64,000 nucleotides of DNA from Umezawaea tangerina (GTDB lineage Bacteria > Actinomycetota > Actinomycetes > Mycobacteriales > Pseudonocardiaceae). Below are positions 8,283 through 17,124 of the stretch, piece by piece; position 1 is the first letter of the stretch; the number at the start of each line of letters is the position of its first letter. The stretch covers positions 62,001 through 126,000 of the forward strand of contig NZ_PVTF01000014.1 in NCBI RefSeq assembly GCF_003002815.1. The letters are read 5' to 3'. The notes under the pieces are model-generated. The model ran no database searches, was not told where the DNA came from, and was given only the letters and a program-made list of their open reading frames with translations. A program made the position numbers and the translations under genes.

Positions 8283-10463
8283 ATGCAGCGGTCGTTCGCC
8301 TCGCTCGCCCTGCTCCTGCTGGGGTCGAACCTCGGCACGATCGTGCCCATGGCGGATCGGGTGCCTCCGGCCGTGCTGGTGATGACGGCGATCTTCGGCG
8401 GGTATCTGTGCGTGACCGCCGCCCGTGCCTGGCGTGTGCGCCTGGGCGCGGCGGACAGCGTCACCGGAATGGTGTTGGCCGGGGTGAGCGCCCTGGCCTA
8501 CGTGGTGCCCACCGAACTGGTGCTGCCGATGGCGACCAGGGGCAACGCCGTGGTCGTGGCGACACTGCTGGCCGCGGGATTCCTGCGGACGCGTCTCGCG
8601 GTCGTGAGCTGCCTTGTGCTCGTGCTCGTGTACTTCGCGACCGCGCTGCCGGTGGACGGCCTGGCGGGAGCCGCGGAAGGGTTGTGGCCGATCCTGGCGT
8701 CTCCGCTGGCCGCCGGCGCGGTGAGCCGGGTGCTGCGGAGAGCCGCGTCCCGTGCCGATGAAGCTCAGGTTTCCGTGCACGCCGCGCGTGTCCTGTCCGC
8801 GTCGTCCGAAGCCCGGCGTGCGGCGCACAAGCAGTTCCAGCGCACCCTGCACGACGACGTGGCGGCGGCCTTGCGAGCTGTGACGACCCTTGGTCTCGAT
8901 CCTGAAGCGGTGCGCCAGGCTTGTGCCACCGCGATGATCCGCGCCGAGGCGGCGCCCGTGCCGCCGTCCAGCGAGGTAGAGGACCTGCGTGCCGGCCTGG
9001 ACCTGTTGCCTGGCCCGGCGGGGACGAAGGTGGAGCGGCTGCCGGGCCCACGGGTTCTGGTGTCCGGCGAGGTGGTGCGCGCCGTGCTCGACGCGGCCCG
9101 CGAGGTGCTGGCGAACGTCGGGCGGCATGCCAAGGCGACGGTGGTCGTGATCGAGCTCGTGGGCGACCGGGAGGGGTTCGTGTTGCTGATCCGCGACGAC
9201 GGCGTCGGCTTCCGCACGGACATGGTGCGCCGGACGTCGTTGGGTCTGCGGGAATCGGTCATCGGGCGGCTCGCCGAGATGGGCGGGACGGCCGACGTGC
9301 GCTCCGCGCCGGGAGAGGGGACCACCGTCGAGCTGCGGTGGTCGCGCCCGCGCGGCGAACCGCTGCCACCGGTTGTGAAGAGCACGCGCCTGCGAGGCAT
9401 GACCGCCGCGGTCGACGACTTGAGGCAGCCCCTTGCCGCGGTGTGCCTGCCCTACCTGGCAAGCATGGTCCTGCCGGTCGTGAGCAACCTGGACGCCGCA
9501 CCGGGGATGGGGTGGCTCGCGGCGTGGTACGGAATTCTGACCGCGGGCACAGTGCTGTTGATCATGTTCGCTTGTAAGGCGGTGCCTCTCGCGGTCGGCG
9601 TACTGGCGGGAGTGTGGGCCGGAGGTGGTGCGGCCGCCGCGCTCTTGGTGATCCCCGCGGACAGCTTGACGAACTTCGCCTCGTGGCCCATCGGCGCGAC
9701 CGGCCCGATGCTCGTCGTTCTGGGCACGCTCTGGCGTTGGCCCCTGTCGGTGGCGGCGCTCTTCGTCGAAGAGGTCCCGTTGCTCGGAATGATCGCCTCC
9801 GGCGCCTTCGTCACGCGCTCGTACACGGACGCTCTGCCCGCTGTCACGGCGCCGATGCTCGCACTGGTGATGGGCCTGGTCATCACGAACACCATCGCGA
9901 GGCTGGGTGGCGTGGTGCTCGCGGCGGGAGCCGAACGCACGGAGATCGCGGTGTCGACCGCCGCGCGTGACAGCAGGCTTTCCGTCCACGCGAAGCGGAT
10001 CGCCGAGATAGGAGCCGAGATCCTGCCGTTCCTGCGCTGGTTGGCCACCGCTGACCGCGCCGCGTTCGACCTGGAGGAGACCCGCGTCCGCGCTCGTGGA
10101 CTGGAGTGGATGGCCCGCGACGAACTGCACATCCCCGGAGTCCTGGACACGAGGCTGCGTCACCTGCTGATGACCGCGCGGGACAGCGGATGCGTGGTGA
10201 CCGTCCAGGCCGATACCGACACCCTGCACCCTCCGAGCAGTGTGCGCGTCGTGCTCGACGCGGCGCTGTCGACCTCCCCGATGCCGAGGGAACTCATCCT
10301 CTCGCTGTCGACCGAGGGCAGTGGGGTGCTGATCAGCCTGGTGTGCCAGCCGCATGACCGCGCACGGGCGGACGCACTGCGAACCGCGCTGCCCTCGGCT
10401 GCGGTGACCGAGTACGAGGCCGAGGCCATCGCGGTCGAACTGCTCGTCGCCCTCGACACCTGA
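8283..10463 (+). CDS. Sensor histidine kinase with duplicated, degenerate second module
   Basis: 726 residues from ATG at 8283 (GAGCGGGG upstream). An alternative GTG at 8232 would overlap the regulator gene. Residues about 1-165 hold roughly six membrane segments. A HisKA_3 dimerisation helix follows with the phospho-acceptor His190 (RTLHDDVAAAL), then an HATPase domain with N-box Asn278 (LANVGRHAKA), G1 box RDDGVGF and G2 region GEGTTVEL. After about residue 370 a second block of about six membrane segments is followed by a kinase-like C-terminal part (about 560-726) with no recognisable His box, N-box or G-box. The architecture looks like an internal duplication in which the second kinase core has decayed. 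The first core should phosphorylate the adjacent response regulator. The ligand is unknown. Confidence 0.85.
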   Translation: MQRSFASLALLLLGSNLGTIVPMADRVPPAVLVMTAIFGGYLCVTAARAWRVRLGAADSVTGMVLAGVSALAYVVPTELVLPMATRGNAVVVATLLAAGFLRTRLAVVSCLVLVLVYFATALPVDGLAGAAEGLWPILASPLAAGAVSRVLRRAASRADEAQVSVHAARVLSASSEARRAAHKQFQRTLHDDVAAALRAVTTLGLDPEAVRQACATAMIRAEAAPVPPSSEVEDLRAGLDLLPGPAGTKVERLPGPRVLVSGEVVRAVLDAAREVLANVGRHAKATVVVIELVGDREGFVLLIRDDGVGFRTDMVRRTSLGLRESVIGRLAEMGGTADVRSAPGEGTTVELRWSRPRGEPLPPVVKSTRLRGMTAAVDDLRQPLAAVCLPYLASMVLPVVSNLDAAPGMGWLAAWYGILTAGTVLLIMFACKAVPLAVGVLAGVWAGGGAAAALLVIPADSLTNFASWPIGATGPMLVVLGTLWRWPLSVAALFVEEVPLLGMIASGAFVTRSYTDALPAVTAPMLALVMGLVITNTIARLGGVVLAAGAERTEIAVSTAARDSRLSVHAKRIAEIGAEILPFLRWLATADRAAFDLEETRVRARGLEWMARDELHIPGVLDTRLRHLLMTARDSGCVVTVQADTDTLHPPSSVRVVLDAALSTSPMPRELILSLSTEGSGVLISLVCQPHDRARADALRTALPSAAVTEYEAEAIAVELLVALDT

Positions 10464-10467
10464 GCGG

Positions 10468-10491
10468 GCTGTCCTGTCTTTTGCGGACAGC
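10468..10491 (+). terminator. Candidate terminator after sensor kinase
   Basis: A 7-bp stem (GCTGTCC at 10468-10474, GGACAGC at 10485-10491) with a T-rich loop lies four bases after the kinase stop codon. It separates the two-component genes from the cyclase operon. Confidence 0.5.
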
Positions 10492-10572
10492 GGGGAAGCC
10501 ACTCCGTCAGTCACTCTCAATCGCATCGGATCACCTGGTCCGGCAACGAGAACAAGACGAGGACGGTGTGTC

Positions 10573-11685
10573 GTGGGAACTCTCCGCGAAGACTTCAACA
10601 ACCCGCAGCGCGTGCCCAAGGTCGTCATGCACGTGACGCTGACCGACGCGACCTCGATGAAGGCGCTCGGCGACGCGAACTGGCTGCCCACCATGGCCTG
10701 GTTCTTCGAGCAGGTCGGTGACGCGGTGACCCAGCAGGGCGGCACGATCTGCAAGTACCTCAACGACGGGGTGGAGGCGACGTTCCCCGTCGACCTGGCC
10801 GCGGAGGCGATCAACTCCGGCATCCAGGTGCAGGAGCGGATCGTCGAGGCCCAGCGGGACAACACCTACCGCTGCAACTGCTCCATCGGCATCGCCACCG
10901 GACGCGTTGTGGAGTTCAACAGCGGCGCGTACACCGACTACGTCGGAGCCGTCGTCGACCGCTCGGCGCGGCTCGCCTACGCGGCCAACGCCGGAGCGAT
11001 CTTCGTGGACGAGGCCACTGTCGGCGCGTCCAACATGATGAGGGTGTTCTCCAACTACGGCAACGTGATCAACCGGGAAGGAGGGCAGTACCTGTCGCCG
11101 CTGGAAGAACTGCCGGCCGCCGGGTTCCCCGAGCGGATCAGCTACCACGAGATCCTCTGGGCCGCGCAGCCGTTCAGCGTGCGGGCCAGCGAGGTGACCA
11201 AGATCGGCGACATGCCGATTCCGGACCGGTCGCCCGCGCCGAAACCCCTGCAGAGGCGGGAGTGGCTGCGCGGCACGGTGTCCCGTTGGGACGACGAGCG
11301 CGGCAACGGATTCCTCTCCACTTCGACGGGGACGTACTTCCTGCACCGTAGTCACCTGGCGGCCGGGATCAGCCGGATCGATGTGGGTACCACGGTGTTC
11401 TTCCTCGGGGAGGAAGCGCACGGTGCCGGGAGACACCCGCGCGCCGTGTGTGCGCTGCCGGTCGGTGCCGAACTCTCCGTGCGGATCGACAAGATCCGCA
11501 CAGCGTTCGGCTTCCACCGGCTGGCCGACTCGCGCAACTTCGGCCGGGAACTGTTCCTGGACCTGGGACGCGGCGCGGAGAGCCGGTTCCAGCTCGGTCA
11601 GCAGGTCCGGGTGCGGGTGACGGAGAACCAGGAGGGCCCGGTCGGCGCGGTGATCGTGCCCGAGCAGCAGGCGCTCTCCGCATGA
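10573..11685 (+). CDS. Class III nucleotide cyclase domain fused to cold-shock-like domains
   Basis: 370 residues. Residues about 14-190 match the class III cyclase (CHD) fold. Candidate metal-binding aspartates are D25 (VTLTDATSM) and D65 (KYLNDGVEATF). Base-contacting candidates are K61 and D122 (YTDYVGAVV). The transition-state Arg is R133 (DRSARLAYAA), while the usual Asn of this helix is Asp129. Residues about 233-295 look like a cold-shock/OB domain (RGTVSRWDDERGNGFLS, then YFLHRSHL). A second OB-like segment (about 300-365, ITKIRTAFGF-like in position, read as DKIRTAFGFHRL) completes the protein. GTG at 10573 follows GAGGAC. It overlaps the next gene by 4 bases (ATGA), so the products probably act together. 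Cyclase with RNA/DNA-binding OB domains is an unusual fusion. The product nucleotide, and whether catalysis survives the Asn-to-Asp change, are open. Confidence 0.75.
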   Translation: MGTLREDFNNPQRVPKVVMHVTLTDATSMKALGDANWLPTMAWFFEQVGDAVTQQGGTICKYLNDGVEATFPVDLAAEAINSGIQVQERIVEAQRDNTYRCNCSIGIATGRVVEFNSGAYTDYVGAVVDRSARLAYAANAGAIFVDEATVGASNMMRVFSNYGNVINREGGQYLSPLEELPAAGFPERISYHEILWAAQPFSVRASEVTKIGDMPIPDRSPAPKPLQRREWLRGTVSRWDDERGNGFLSTSTGTYFLHRSHLAAGISRIDVGTTVFFLGEEAHGAGRHPRAVCALPVGAELSVRIDKIRTAFGFHRLADSRNFGRELFLDLGRGAESRFQLGQQVRVRVTENQEGPVGAVIVPEQQALSA

Positions 11686-12293
11686 GACCCAGGCGACTGG
11701 CAGACGGCACCCGCTTCGCGATGGCGTTGACCATCGCGGGCGGGACCGCCGTCATGGTGGGCGCGTGGTTCGACGGCTACCTCCAGGCGGTCTGCCTGGA
11801 GCTAGGTGGCGCGGTGCTGCTCCTTGCTCCGCTCGTGCTGGCCGAGGGTGTCGTGACCGGCCGCATCGGCAGGCGGGTCGAAGACGGAGTGGCGGAGGCG
11901 TTGAACGGGGCTGCGGGCACACCGCATCCGGACGACACGGCGCGCATCCGAGACCACCTCGTCGATCACCTGCGGAGGTCGGGGCAGGCCTGGCAGGCGA
12001 TGACAGCGGACAGCGGACCGTTCGACCTGGCACTGGAGCGTCCGGGCAGCCGCATCGCGGTCGCGATCCGGCAAACGCCGTTCGCCCTGGACTCGGCGAC
12101 GGTCCAGAGGCTGCACACCGAGGCTCGGAAACTGGGGCACACCGAACTCGTCGTGATCAGCCTGACCTCGCCGACGGACCTCGCGGAGGAGTTGGCCCTC
12201 CACACGCCGGGGTTGACGTTGATCGGCGACGTCGCGGACCTCGACGCGAGGCTGGACAACGCCCTGCGCACGGCCGCCGCACGGCGCTCGTGA
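11682..12293 (+). CDS. Small two-TM protein with restriction-endonuclease-like C-terminal domain
   Basis: 203 residues. ATG at 11682 overlaps the cyclase stop. Two hydrophobic segments (about 12-29 and 34-54) are followed by a charged linker (VVTGRIGRRVEDGV) and a soluble domain (about 80-203). The stretch PFDLALERPGSRIAVAIR, then HTELVVISL, has the beta-strand pattern and first Asp of Mrr/PD-(D/E)xK-like folds. The catalytic Lys position reads Arg or is missing, so nuclease activity is doubtful. A membrane protein translationally coupled to a nucleotide cyclase resembles the layout of Pycsar cyclase/PycTM pairs, but I do not recognise the DUF5706 domain typical of those effectors. Best described as the probable membrane partner of the cyclase; function unknown. 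Confidence 0.7.
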   Translation: MRPRRLADGTRFAMALTIAGGTAVMVGAWFDGYLQAVCLELGGAVLLLAPLVLAEGVVTGRIGRRVEDGVAEALNGAAGTPHPDDTARIRDHLVDHLRRSGQAWQAMTADSGPFDLALERPGSRIAVAIRQTPFALDSATVQRLHTEARKLGHTELVVISLTSPTDLAEELALHTPGLTLIGDVADLDARLDNALRTAAARRS

Positions 12294-12394
12294 CCGCTAG
12301 ACAACCGCTTCAGGCAGGTGGTGCGGGGCTGAGCGCCGCACCCCCTGCCCGAAGCCCAGCGAGGTCGGACGCTCACTTGCCCGCGTGCAGGGCG

Positions 12395-13651
12395 CTATTC
12401 CACTGCGGTGGTGGCGGCGACTGGGGTGGTGTTGGTGGGGGCCGTGGGGGTTTCGTTGGGGTCGGGTTGGCGGGAGATGAGGATGGCGGCGGCTGTTGTT
12501 AGGGCGGCGCAGCCGAGGATCATGGGTAGGTAGCTGTGTTCTACGTCGGCGATGATGGCGCCGACCTGGCTGCTTAGGGCGACGGCGACCATGTGGAGGG
12601 ACCAGAGGACGCCGAGGGCGGTGCCGCGGGTGCCTTTGGGGACGATCTGGGTGATCCAGACGGTGGTGGCGACGACGGTGGCGAGGTAGCTGGCGCCGAA
12701 GATGGCGCCGAACAGCAGGACGATGGCGGCGGAGTCGAAGAAGGGGAGCAGGAGCATGGAGGCGGCGCGGATGAGGTAGGCGCCCATGAGGGTGGTGCGG
12801 ATGAGGCCCTTGTCGCAGAGGCGGCCGGCTACGAGGGAGCCGATGATTTCTAGGACGCCGAGCAGTACGAAGGAGAGGGAGCTGACGGCTGGGGCCACGC
12901 CGTGGTCGTGCATGTGGGGGAAGAGGTGCACGTCGATGAAGGCCATGGTGGTGCCGCAGGCGAAGAAGGGGAGGATGAGGCCGCGGACGCGCTTGTTCTG
13001 GAAGGTGGTGCGGATTCCTTGCCAGAGCGTGGTTTCCGAGGGGGTGGGGCGGCCGCCCTGGCGTGCTGAGTACTTGACCAGCACGAGGGACAGGGGGAGC
13101 AGGACGGCGATGAAGACGACGCCGACCGCGAGCAGGATCCGGTTCCACGTGAGGGTGGTGCCCAGGAAAGTCCACAGTGGAACGAGGACGATGAAGCCGA
13201 CGGCGGCGCCGTTGGTGAGGACGGCGTAGACGAAGCCCGCGTTCCTGCCGCGGAAGAGCTGGTCGGCGAGCACGCCGAGCGGGACGAACGAGAGCATGGT
13301 GCAGCCGATGGCGCCGAGCACGCCGTAGGCGAGGACGAACATCCAGATGTCGGTGGCGTAGGCGCAGAGGATCAGCACGCCGCCGGTGGTGGCCGCGCCG
13401 ATCGCGAGGACGGGCACGGCGCCGATGCGTTCGGCGAGGTGGCCGACGGCGGAGGAGACGAGGGCGGTGACCACCGCGAAGAGGGTGGTGGCGATCGCGA
13501 GCGTGCCGCGGTTGACGTCGAGGCCGTCGGCGATGGGCAGGAAGAGCACCTGCACCGTGCTCTTGAGCGACGAGCCCGCCATCGAGATGAGGAAGCTGAC
13601 AGTGGTCGCGAAAAGGACGAATGCGGTGATTCGGCCCGCTGTTCTGGTCAT
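12395..13651 (-). CDS. MFS transporter
   Basis: 418 residues from ATG at 13651, preceded on the minus strand by AAAGGGG. A TTG 60 bases further out would add 20 basic residues. Twelve membrane segments are readable, with GHLAERIGAVPVL at the loop 2-3 position and GRLCDKGLIR at the equivalent loop of the second half. It belongs to the major facilitator superfamily, close to monocarboxylate or oxalate:formate antiporter-type members, but the substrate cannot be deduced. It stands alone, convergent with the cyclase operon. The C-terminal tail is rich in Thr, Pro and Ala and probably disordered. Confidence 0.8.
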   Translation of the reverse strand: MTRTAGRITAFVLFATTVSFLISMAGSSLKSTVQVLFLPIADGLDVNRGTLAIATTLFAVVTALVSSAVGHLAERIGAVPVLAIGAATTGGVLILCAYATDIWMFVLAYGVLGAIGCTMLSFVPLGVLADQLFRGRNAGFVYAVLTNGAAVGFIVLVPLWTFLGTTLTWNRILLAVGVVFIAVLLPLSLVLVKYSARQGGRPTPSETTLWQGIRTTFQNKRVRGLILPFFACGTTMAFIDVHLFPHMHDHGVAPAVSSLSFVLLGVLEIIGSLVAGRLCDKGLIRTTLMGAYLIRAASMLLLPFFDSAAIVLLFGAIFGASYLATVVATTVWITQIVPKGTRGTALGVLWSLHMVAVALSSQVGAIIADVEHSYLPMILGCAALTTAAAILISRQPDPNETPTAPTNTTPVAATTAVE

Positions 13652-14153
13652 GCCGCGGAACACACCCCTTTGTCGTCCGGCGGCGCGCGTGCGTGTGCGA
13701 CACCATTCCAAGATCCATGGCGGAGTCCGGGCGCGCTCCTGCGGGCGCCCGGCGGTCCGCGGGTCATCCTGGCACGGGGGAACTGTCCGGAGAACGGTTT
13801 TCCGCCCCGCCGGGGTTTGTTATAAGAATGGCGAATAGGTGGGCACGGCTGGGGTGACCTTGTCGTGGGAAACCCTATTCGCCCGTTGACAGTGCGGCCC
13901 CGGTGTGCGTGGAACCGCTTCTACCTGGGGGTTGTCGAGCCATCCGGCCTTCGCATGCCAGGTTTCGGGATGTGCTGGTGAGGGCTGTGCTTCCTGTGCA
14001 TAATACGGCGGACCCGGACATCCCGCGGTAATGGACAGCGCTCGGTGGGCGATTTTTCCGGTGAACAGCCCATTCGGTGGCGACAAACGGGTGAACCCCC
14101 GATTTCACCGGGGCTGGACTTCCGAAATCACGACGGACGGGAAATGGCGGACG
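13652..14153. other. Divergent intergenic region
   Basis: About 500 bases between the MFS transporter (minus) and the mycothiol-dependent dehydrogenase (plus). No convincing gene is seen. AT-rich patches around 13800-13840 (TTGTTATAAGAATGG) and 13995-14005 (GTGCATAATACGG) are the best promoter candidates. Upstream in-frame codons of the dehydrogenase reach 14031, but conservation starts only at 14154. Confidence 0.4.
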
Positions 14154-15245
14154 ATGTCGCAGACGGCTAAGGCAGTGGTCGCACTCGGCAAGGGGCGGCC
14201 GGTGGAGGTGCGGGACGTCATCGTCCCGGACCCCGGACCGGGGGAGGTGACGGTCCGGGTCCAGGCGTCCGGCGTCTGCCACACCGACCTGCACTACCGG
14301 GACGGCGTCATCGGCGACAAGTTCCCCTACCTGCTGGGCCACGAGGCCTCCGGTGTGGTGGACCGGATCGGGCCGGGCGTGCACAACGTGGCCCCCGGCG
14401 ACTTCGTGATCCTCAACTGGCGCGCGGTGTGCGGGCGCTGCCGCCCCTGCCGTCGCGGCAACCCGACCGCGTGCGTCGACGACTTCGTGGCGGACCAGCA
14501 GATGACGCTGGCCACTGGTGAGCCGCTCGGTGCGGCACTCGGCATCGGCGCGTTCAGCGAGCTGACCCTCGTCCACAGTGGACAGTGCACGCCGGTCGAC
14601 CCCCGCGTCGACCCGGCGGTGGCCGGGCTGCTCGGCTGCGGCGTGATGTCGGGGCTCGGCGCGGCGATGAACACCGGCGGGGTCACCAGGGGCGACTCGG
14701 TCGCGGTGATCGGCGTCGGCGGTGTCGGCGGGGCGGCGGTGGCCGGTGCGAAGCTGGCGGGCGCCACCCGGATCATCGCGGTCGACGTGGACGAGCGGAA
14801 GCTGGCCCACGCCAAGGGGTTCGGCGCGACGGACCTGGTCGACGCCCGGAAGACCGACGACGTGGTCGCCGCCATCAGGGCGCTCACCGACGGCCTCGGT
14901 GCGGACGTGGTGATCGACGCGGCCGGCTTCCCGGAGACCTGGCGGCAGGCGTTCTACTCCCGTGCGCTCGGCGGTACGTTCGTGCTCGTCGCCCGGCCGG
15001 ACGCGGGGATGCGCCTGGAGATGCCGCTGCTCGACACCTTCCTGCGCGGCGGCGTCTACAAGACCTCCTGGTACGGCGACTGCCTGCCGTCGCGGGACTT
15101 CCCGGCGCTGGTCGACCTGCACCTGCAGGGCAATCTGCCGCTGGAGAGGTTCGTCACCGAGAGGATCTCGCTGGCCGACGTCGAGGAGGCGTTCGTCAGC
15201 ATGCGCCGCGGTGACGTCCTGCGCAGCGTCGTGGAGATGGGCTGA
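14154..15245 (+). CDS. mscR: S-(hydroxymethyl)mycothiol dehydrogenase
   Basis: 363 residues. A zinc-dependent class III alcohol dehydrogenase oxidising the formaldehyde-mycothiol adduct, and in relatives also reducing S-nitrosomycothiol. Seen are the catalytic-zinc Cys in [13 protein letters not shown], the His in GHEASGVV, the start of the structural-zinc site (CGRCRPC, with a later Cys in GNPTAC), the Rossmann glycines ([12 protein letters not shown]) and family-typical stretches such as [18 protein letters not shown] and [14 protein letters not shown]-like (here [14 protein letters not shown]). ATG at 14154 is chosen because homology begins there ([14 protein letters not shown]). The gene stands alone, upstream of a strong hairpin. 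It indicates that the host makes mycothiol, an actinobacterial trait. Identification rests on close resemblance to remembered family sequences. Confidence 0.9.
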   Translation: MSQTAKAVVALGKGRPVEVRDVIVPDPGPGEVTVRVQASGVCHTDLHYRDGVIGDKFPYLLGHEASGVVDRIGPGVHNVAPGDFVILNWRAVCGRCRPCRRGNPTACVDDFVADQQMTLATGEPLGAALGIGAFSELTLVHSGQCTPVDPRVDPAVAGLLGCGVMSGLGAAMNTGGVTRGDSVAVIGVGGVGGAAVAGAKLAGATRIIAVDVDERKLAHAKGFGATDLVDARKTDDVVAAIRALTDGLGADVVIDAAGFPETWRQAFYSRALGGTFVLVARPDAGMRLEMPLLDTFLRGGVYKTSWYGDCLPSRDFPALVDLHLQGNLPLERFVTERISLADVEEAFVSMRRGDVLRSVVEMG

Positions 15246-15254
15246 ACGACGGAC

Positions 15255-15286
15255 GACGCCGTCGGGACCGGGGTCCCGACGGCGTC
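15255..15286. terminator. Bidirectional terminator hairpin
   Basis: A perfect 15-bp inverted repeat (15255-15269 with 15272-15286) fills the gap between the convergent dehydrogenase and lipoprotein genes. It can serve both strands. Confidence 0.8.
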
Positions 15287-15293
15287 CTGGTGG

Positions 15294-16187
15294 TCAGCCG
15301 AAGAACAGCGACCTGATGCCTGCGGGGAAGCCGATCGCCGCGAGGTCGGGCACGTCCTCGGTGATCACGAGCGACTTGCCCTTGCACCCGGCGTCGGACC
15401 AGATCTTGAGCGAGCCGGACGGCTGGATCGACTTGATCTCGCCGCGGACGTCCTTGCAGCCGGGGCCGGTGATGCCGCTGGCGAAGTTGTCACCGCTGAA
15501 GTCGTCGAAGTTCTTGCCGGTGAACACGGTCGCGGAGGTCGCGGGCTTCGCGTCGGGAGCGGCGGGCGGCGGCGTGACCGGCTTGGCGGGACCGGCCTTC
15601 TGGCCGTCCGGCGTGACGCCGAACCAGGTGCCGCCGACGCCTTGGCCCAGCGTGTCACCCGGCTTGGTGTCCTTGGTGAAGCGGTAGACCGGCCACCCCT
15701 TGATGGTCACCTGGAGCTTGCCGTCGTCGCGCTTGACGACGCCGATGTCCTGCTTCTTGATGCCCGCGAAGAAGATCTTCCCACCCGGCATGACGGTGAC
15801 CGGCGGCCACGTCACGGCGCAGTCGCCGTTGCAGGTGGCCTTGGACGGGTTCGCGGAGTCCTTGTCGAACCGGTACAGCGTCAGCCCGGCGCCGTTGATC
15901 ACGACCGGGTCCAGGTCGCCCGCGCTGGCCGCGCGCAGCGACACCCACTTCTCGCGCGTCTCCGCCGGAGCGCTCACGGGGGCCATGTCGCCCGCCTTCT
16001 CGTCGGCCTTGTTGGACCGGGCCGTGCCCGACAGGGTCTGCACGTCGGAGGTGGTGCCGGAGCCGCTGTCGGGGGACGACGACTGCGTCGCGGGTTGCGC
16101 GGTGCCGCCGGTGGAGCCGCAGGCGGACAGCGCGATCGCGCCGACCGCGAAAAGGACGGCAAGGGGCCAGGCATGCTTGCGCAGCAT
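15294..16187 (-). CDS. Secreted-repeat lipoprotein with crystallin-like C-terminal domain
   Basis: 297 residues. The type II signal peptide ends in the lipobox ALSAC (Cys23), so the protein is anchored outside the membrane. After a Ser/Thr-rich linker come two copies of the secreted-repeat (Lipoprotein_15/COG4315) motif: LTLYRFDKDS with CNGDCAVTWPPV, and WPVYRFTKDTKPGDT with GVGGTWFGVTPDG. The last 80 residues (FTGKNFDDFSG, then LVITEDVPDL and GIRSLFFG) resemble a beta/gamma-crystallin half, a weaker assignment. ATG at 16187 starts the signal peptide; upstream in-frame sequence is not conserved-looking. The role is unknown; relatives have been linked to redox or metal handling at the surface. 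Confidence 0.8.
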   Translation of the reverse strand: MLRKHAWPLAVLFAVGAIALSACGSTGGTAQPATQSSSPDSGSGTTSDVQTLSGTARSNKADEKAGDMAPVSAPAETREKWVSLRAASAGDLDPVVINGAGLTLYRFDKDSANPSKATCNGDCAVTWPPVTVMPGGKIFFAGIKKQDIGVVKRDDGKLQVTIKGWPVYRFTKDTKPGDTLGQGVGGTWFGVTPDGQKAGPAKPVTPPPAAPDAKPATSATVFTGKNFDDFSGDNFASGITGPGCKDVRGEIKSIQPSGSLKIWSDAGCKGKSLVITEDVPDLAAIGFPAGIRSLFFG

Positions 16188-16320
16188 TGGTTTTCTCCGA
16201 GTGTGGTGTGGTGCAAGTCGATGTACGACCCAAGCACGCACGCGCGGCCGGATCGGTTCAATCCTTTTCGGATCGACTTCGAGAACCTTGCACGGGCACC
16301 GGAACGAGACGCGCTGGGCG

Positions 16321-17124
16321 TCAGCGATGGGCGTCCACTTGGGACTCGCGCAGCACGCGCAGGAGCTCCTGGCGCAGCCCGGCGCAGACGGCGATCGTCG
16401 CCGCCGAGTCGGCGGTGTGCTCGGTGTCGTCGAGGTCCACGACGACACCGCCCGCTTCGCGCACCAGCAGCACACCGGCGAGCGTGTCCCACGGCATGTT
16501 CGCGAGGATGACCGACGCGTCCAGCCTGCCCTGCGCGACCCACGCCAGGTCGATCGCCGCCGTGCCGATCATCCTGATCCGCTGCGCACGGGCGCCGAGC
16601 CTGCTGAGCAACGCCATCCGGACGGCGTTCTTCGCCTCCGCGCCCTCACCGCGCGCGAAGTCGCCGATGGAGATCACGGCCTCCGCCACGTCGTCCACGG
16701 CCGAGGCGCGGACGCGCTCTTCACCGACGAACGCGCCCCCGCCCTGCACGGCGGAGTAGGTCACGCCGAGGAACGGCGCGTCGATCGCGGCCAGCACCCC
16801 GCGGCGACCCGCGACCAGGCCCAGTGACACGGCGCACAACGGGATGCCGCGGGCGAGGTTCGCCGTGCCGTCGACCGGGTCCAGGGCCCACCACAGCGAG
16901 TCGTCCGCCGGCCCGCTGCGACCGTGCTCCTCGCCGAGCACGCCGATCTCCGGCGTCTCCCGCGCCAGGAACGCCTGCACGGCGTCCTCCACGGCGAGGT
17001 CGACGTCGGTCACCATGTCGCGCTCGCCCTTGGCCGTCACCGACCGCGGCGCGCGCTCGGTGACGATCCTGTTGCCGATCGCCACGGCCTCGCGGGCGAT
17101 CGGCAGCAGGTCCTCGTAGCTCAA
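16321..17124 (-). CDS. Inositol-monophosphatase-family phosphatase
   Basis: 267 residues. Mg-dependent sugar-phosphate phosphatase fold: GEEHGRSG supplies the first metal Glu, WALDPVDGTANLARGIP the central DxxDGT motif, and MPWDTLAGVLLVREAGG the C-terminal WD motif. The TTG start at 17124 overlaps the stop of the cyclohydrolase gene (TTGA), so it is translated from the same mRNA. Members hydrolyse inositol-1-phosphate, histidinol-phosphate, PAP or nucleotide-sugar phosphates, and the substrate cannot be assigned from sequence. Coupling to a GTP cyclohydrolase II suggests it dephosphorylates a ribosyl-pyrimidine phosphate intermediate, which is inference. Confidence 0.85.
   Translation of the reverse strand: MSYEDLLPIAREAVAIGNRIVTERAPRSVTAKGERDMVTDVDLAVEDAVQAFLARETPEIGVLGEEHGRSGPADDSLWWALDPVDGTANLARGIPLCAVSLGLVAGRRGVLAAIDAPFLGVTYSAVQGGGAFVGEERVRASAVDDVAEAVISIGDFARGEGAEAKNAVRMALLSRLGARAQRIRMIGTAAIDLAWVAQGRLDASVILANMPWDTLAGVLLVREAGGVVVDLDDTEHTADSAATIAVCAGLRQELLRVLRESQVDAHR

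Noticed and set aside
8082-10865. A 927-codon open frame opposite the sensor kinase
   Set aside because: Translation is His/Arg/Gln-rich and spans the kinase, a terminator and the cyclase start; the plus-strand genes have clear domains.
10573-12293. Naming the cyclase operon Pycsar
   Set aside because: The effector lacks a recognisable DUF5706 or TIR domain and the cyclase has extra cold-shock domains; only the layout is similar.
14031-14153. N-terminal extension of the mycothiol-dependent dehydrogenase
   Set aside because: In-frame codons exist, but family homology begins at ATG 14154 and the extension has no coding bias.
16223-16260. ECF-type promoter before the lipoprotein gene (TGAACC and CGTAC on the minus strand)
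   Set aside because: The spacing of about 27 bases is too long for an ECF promoter.
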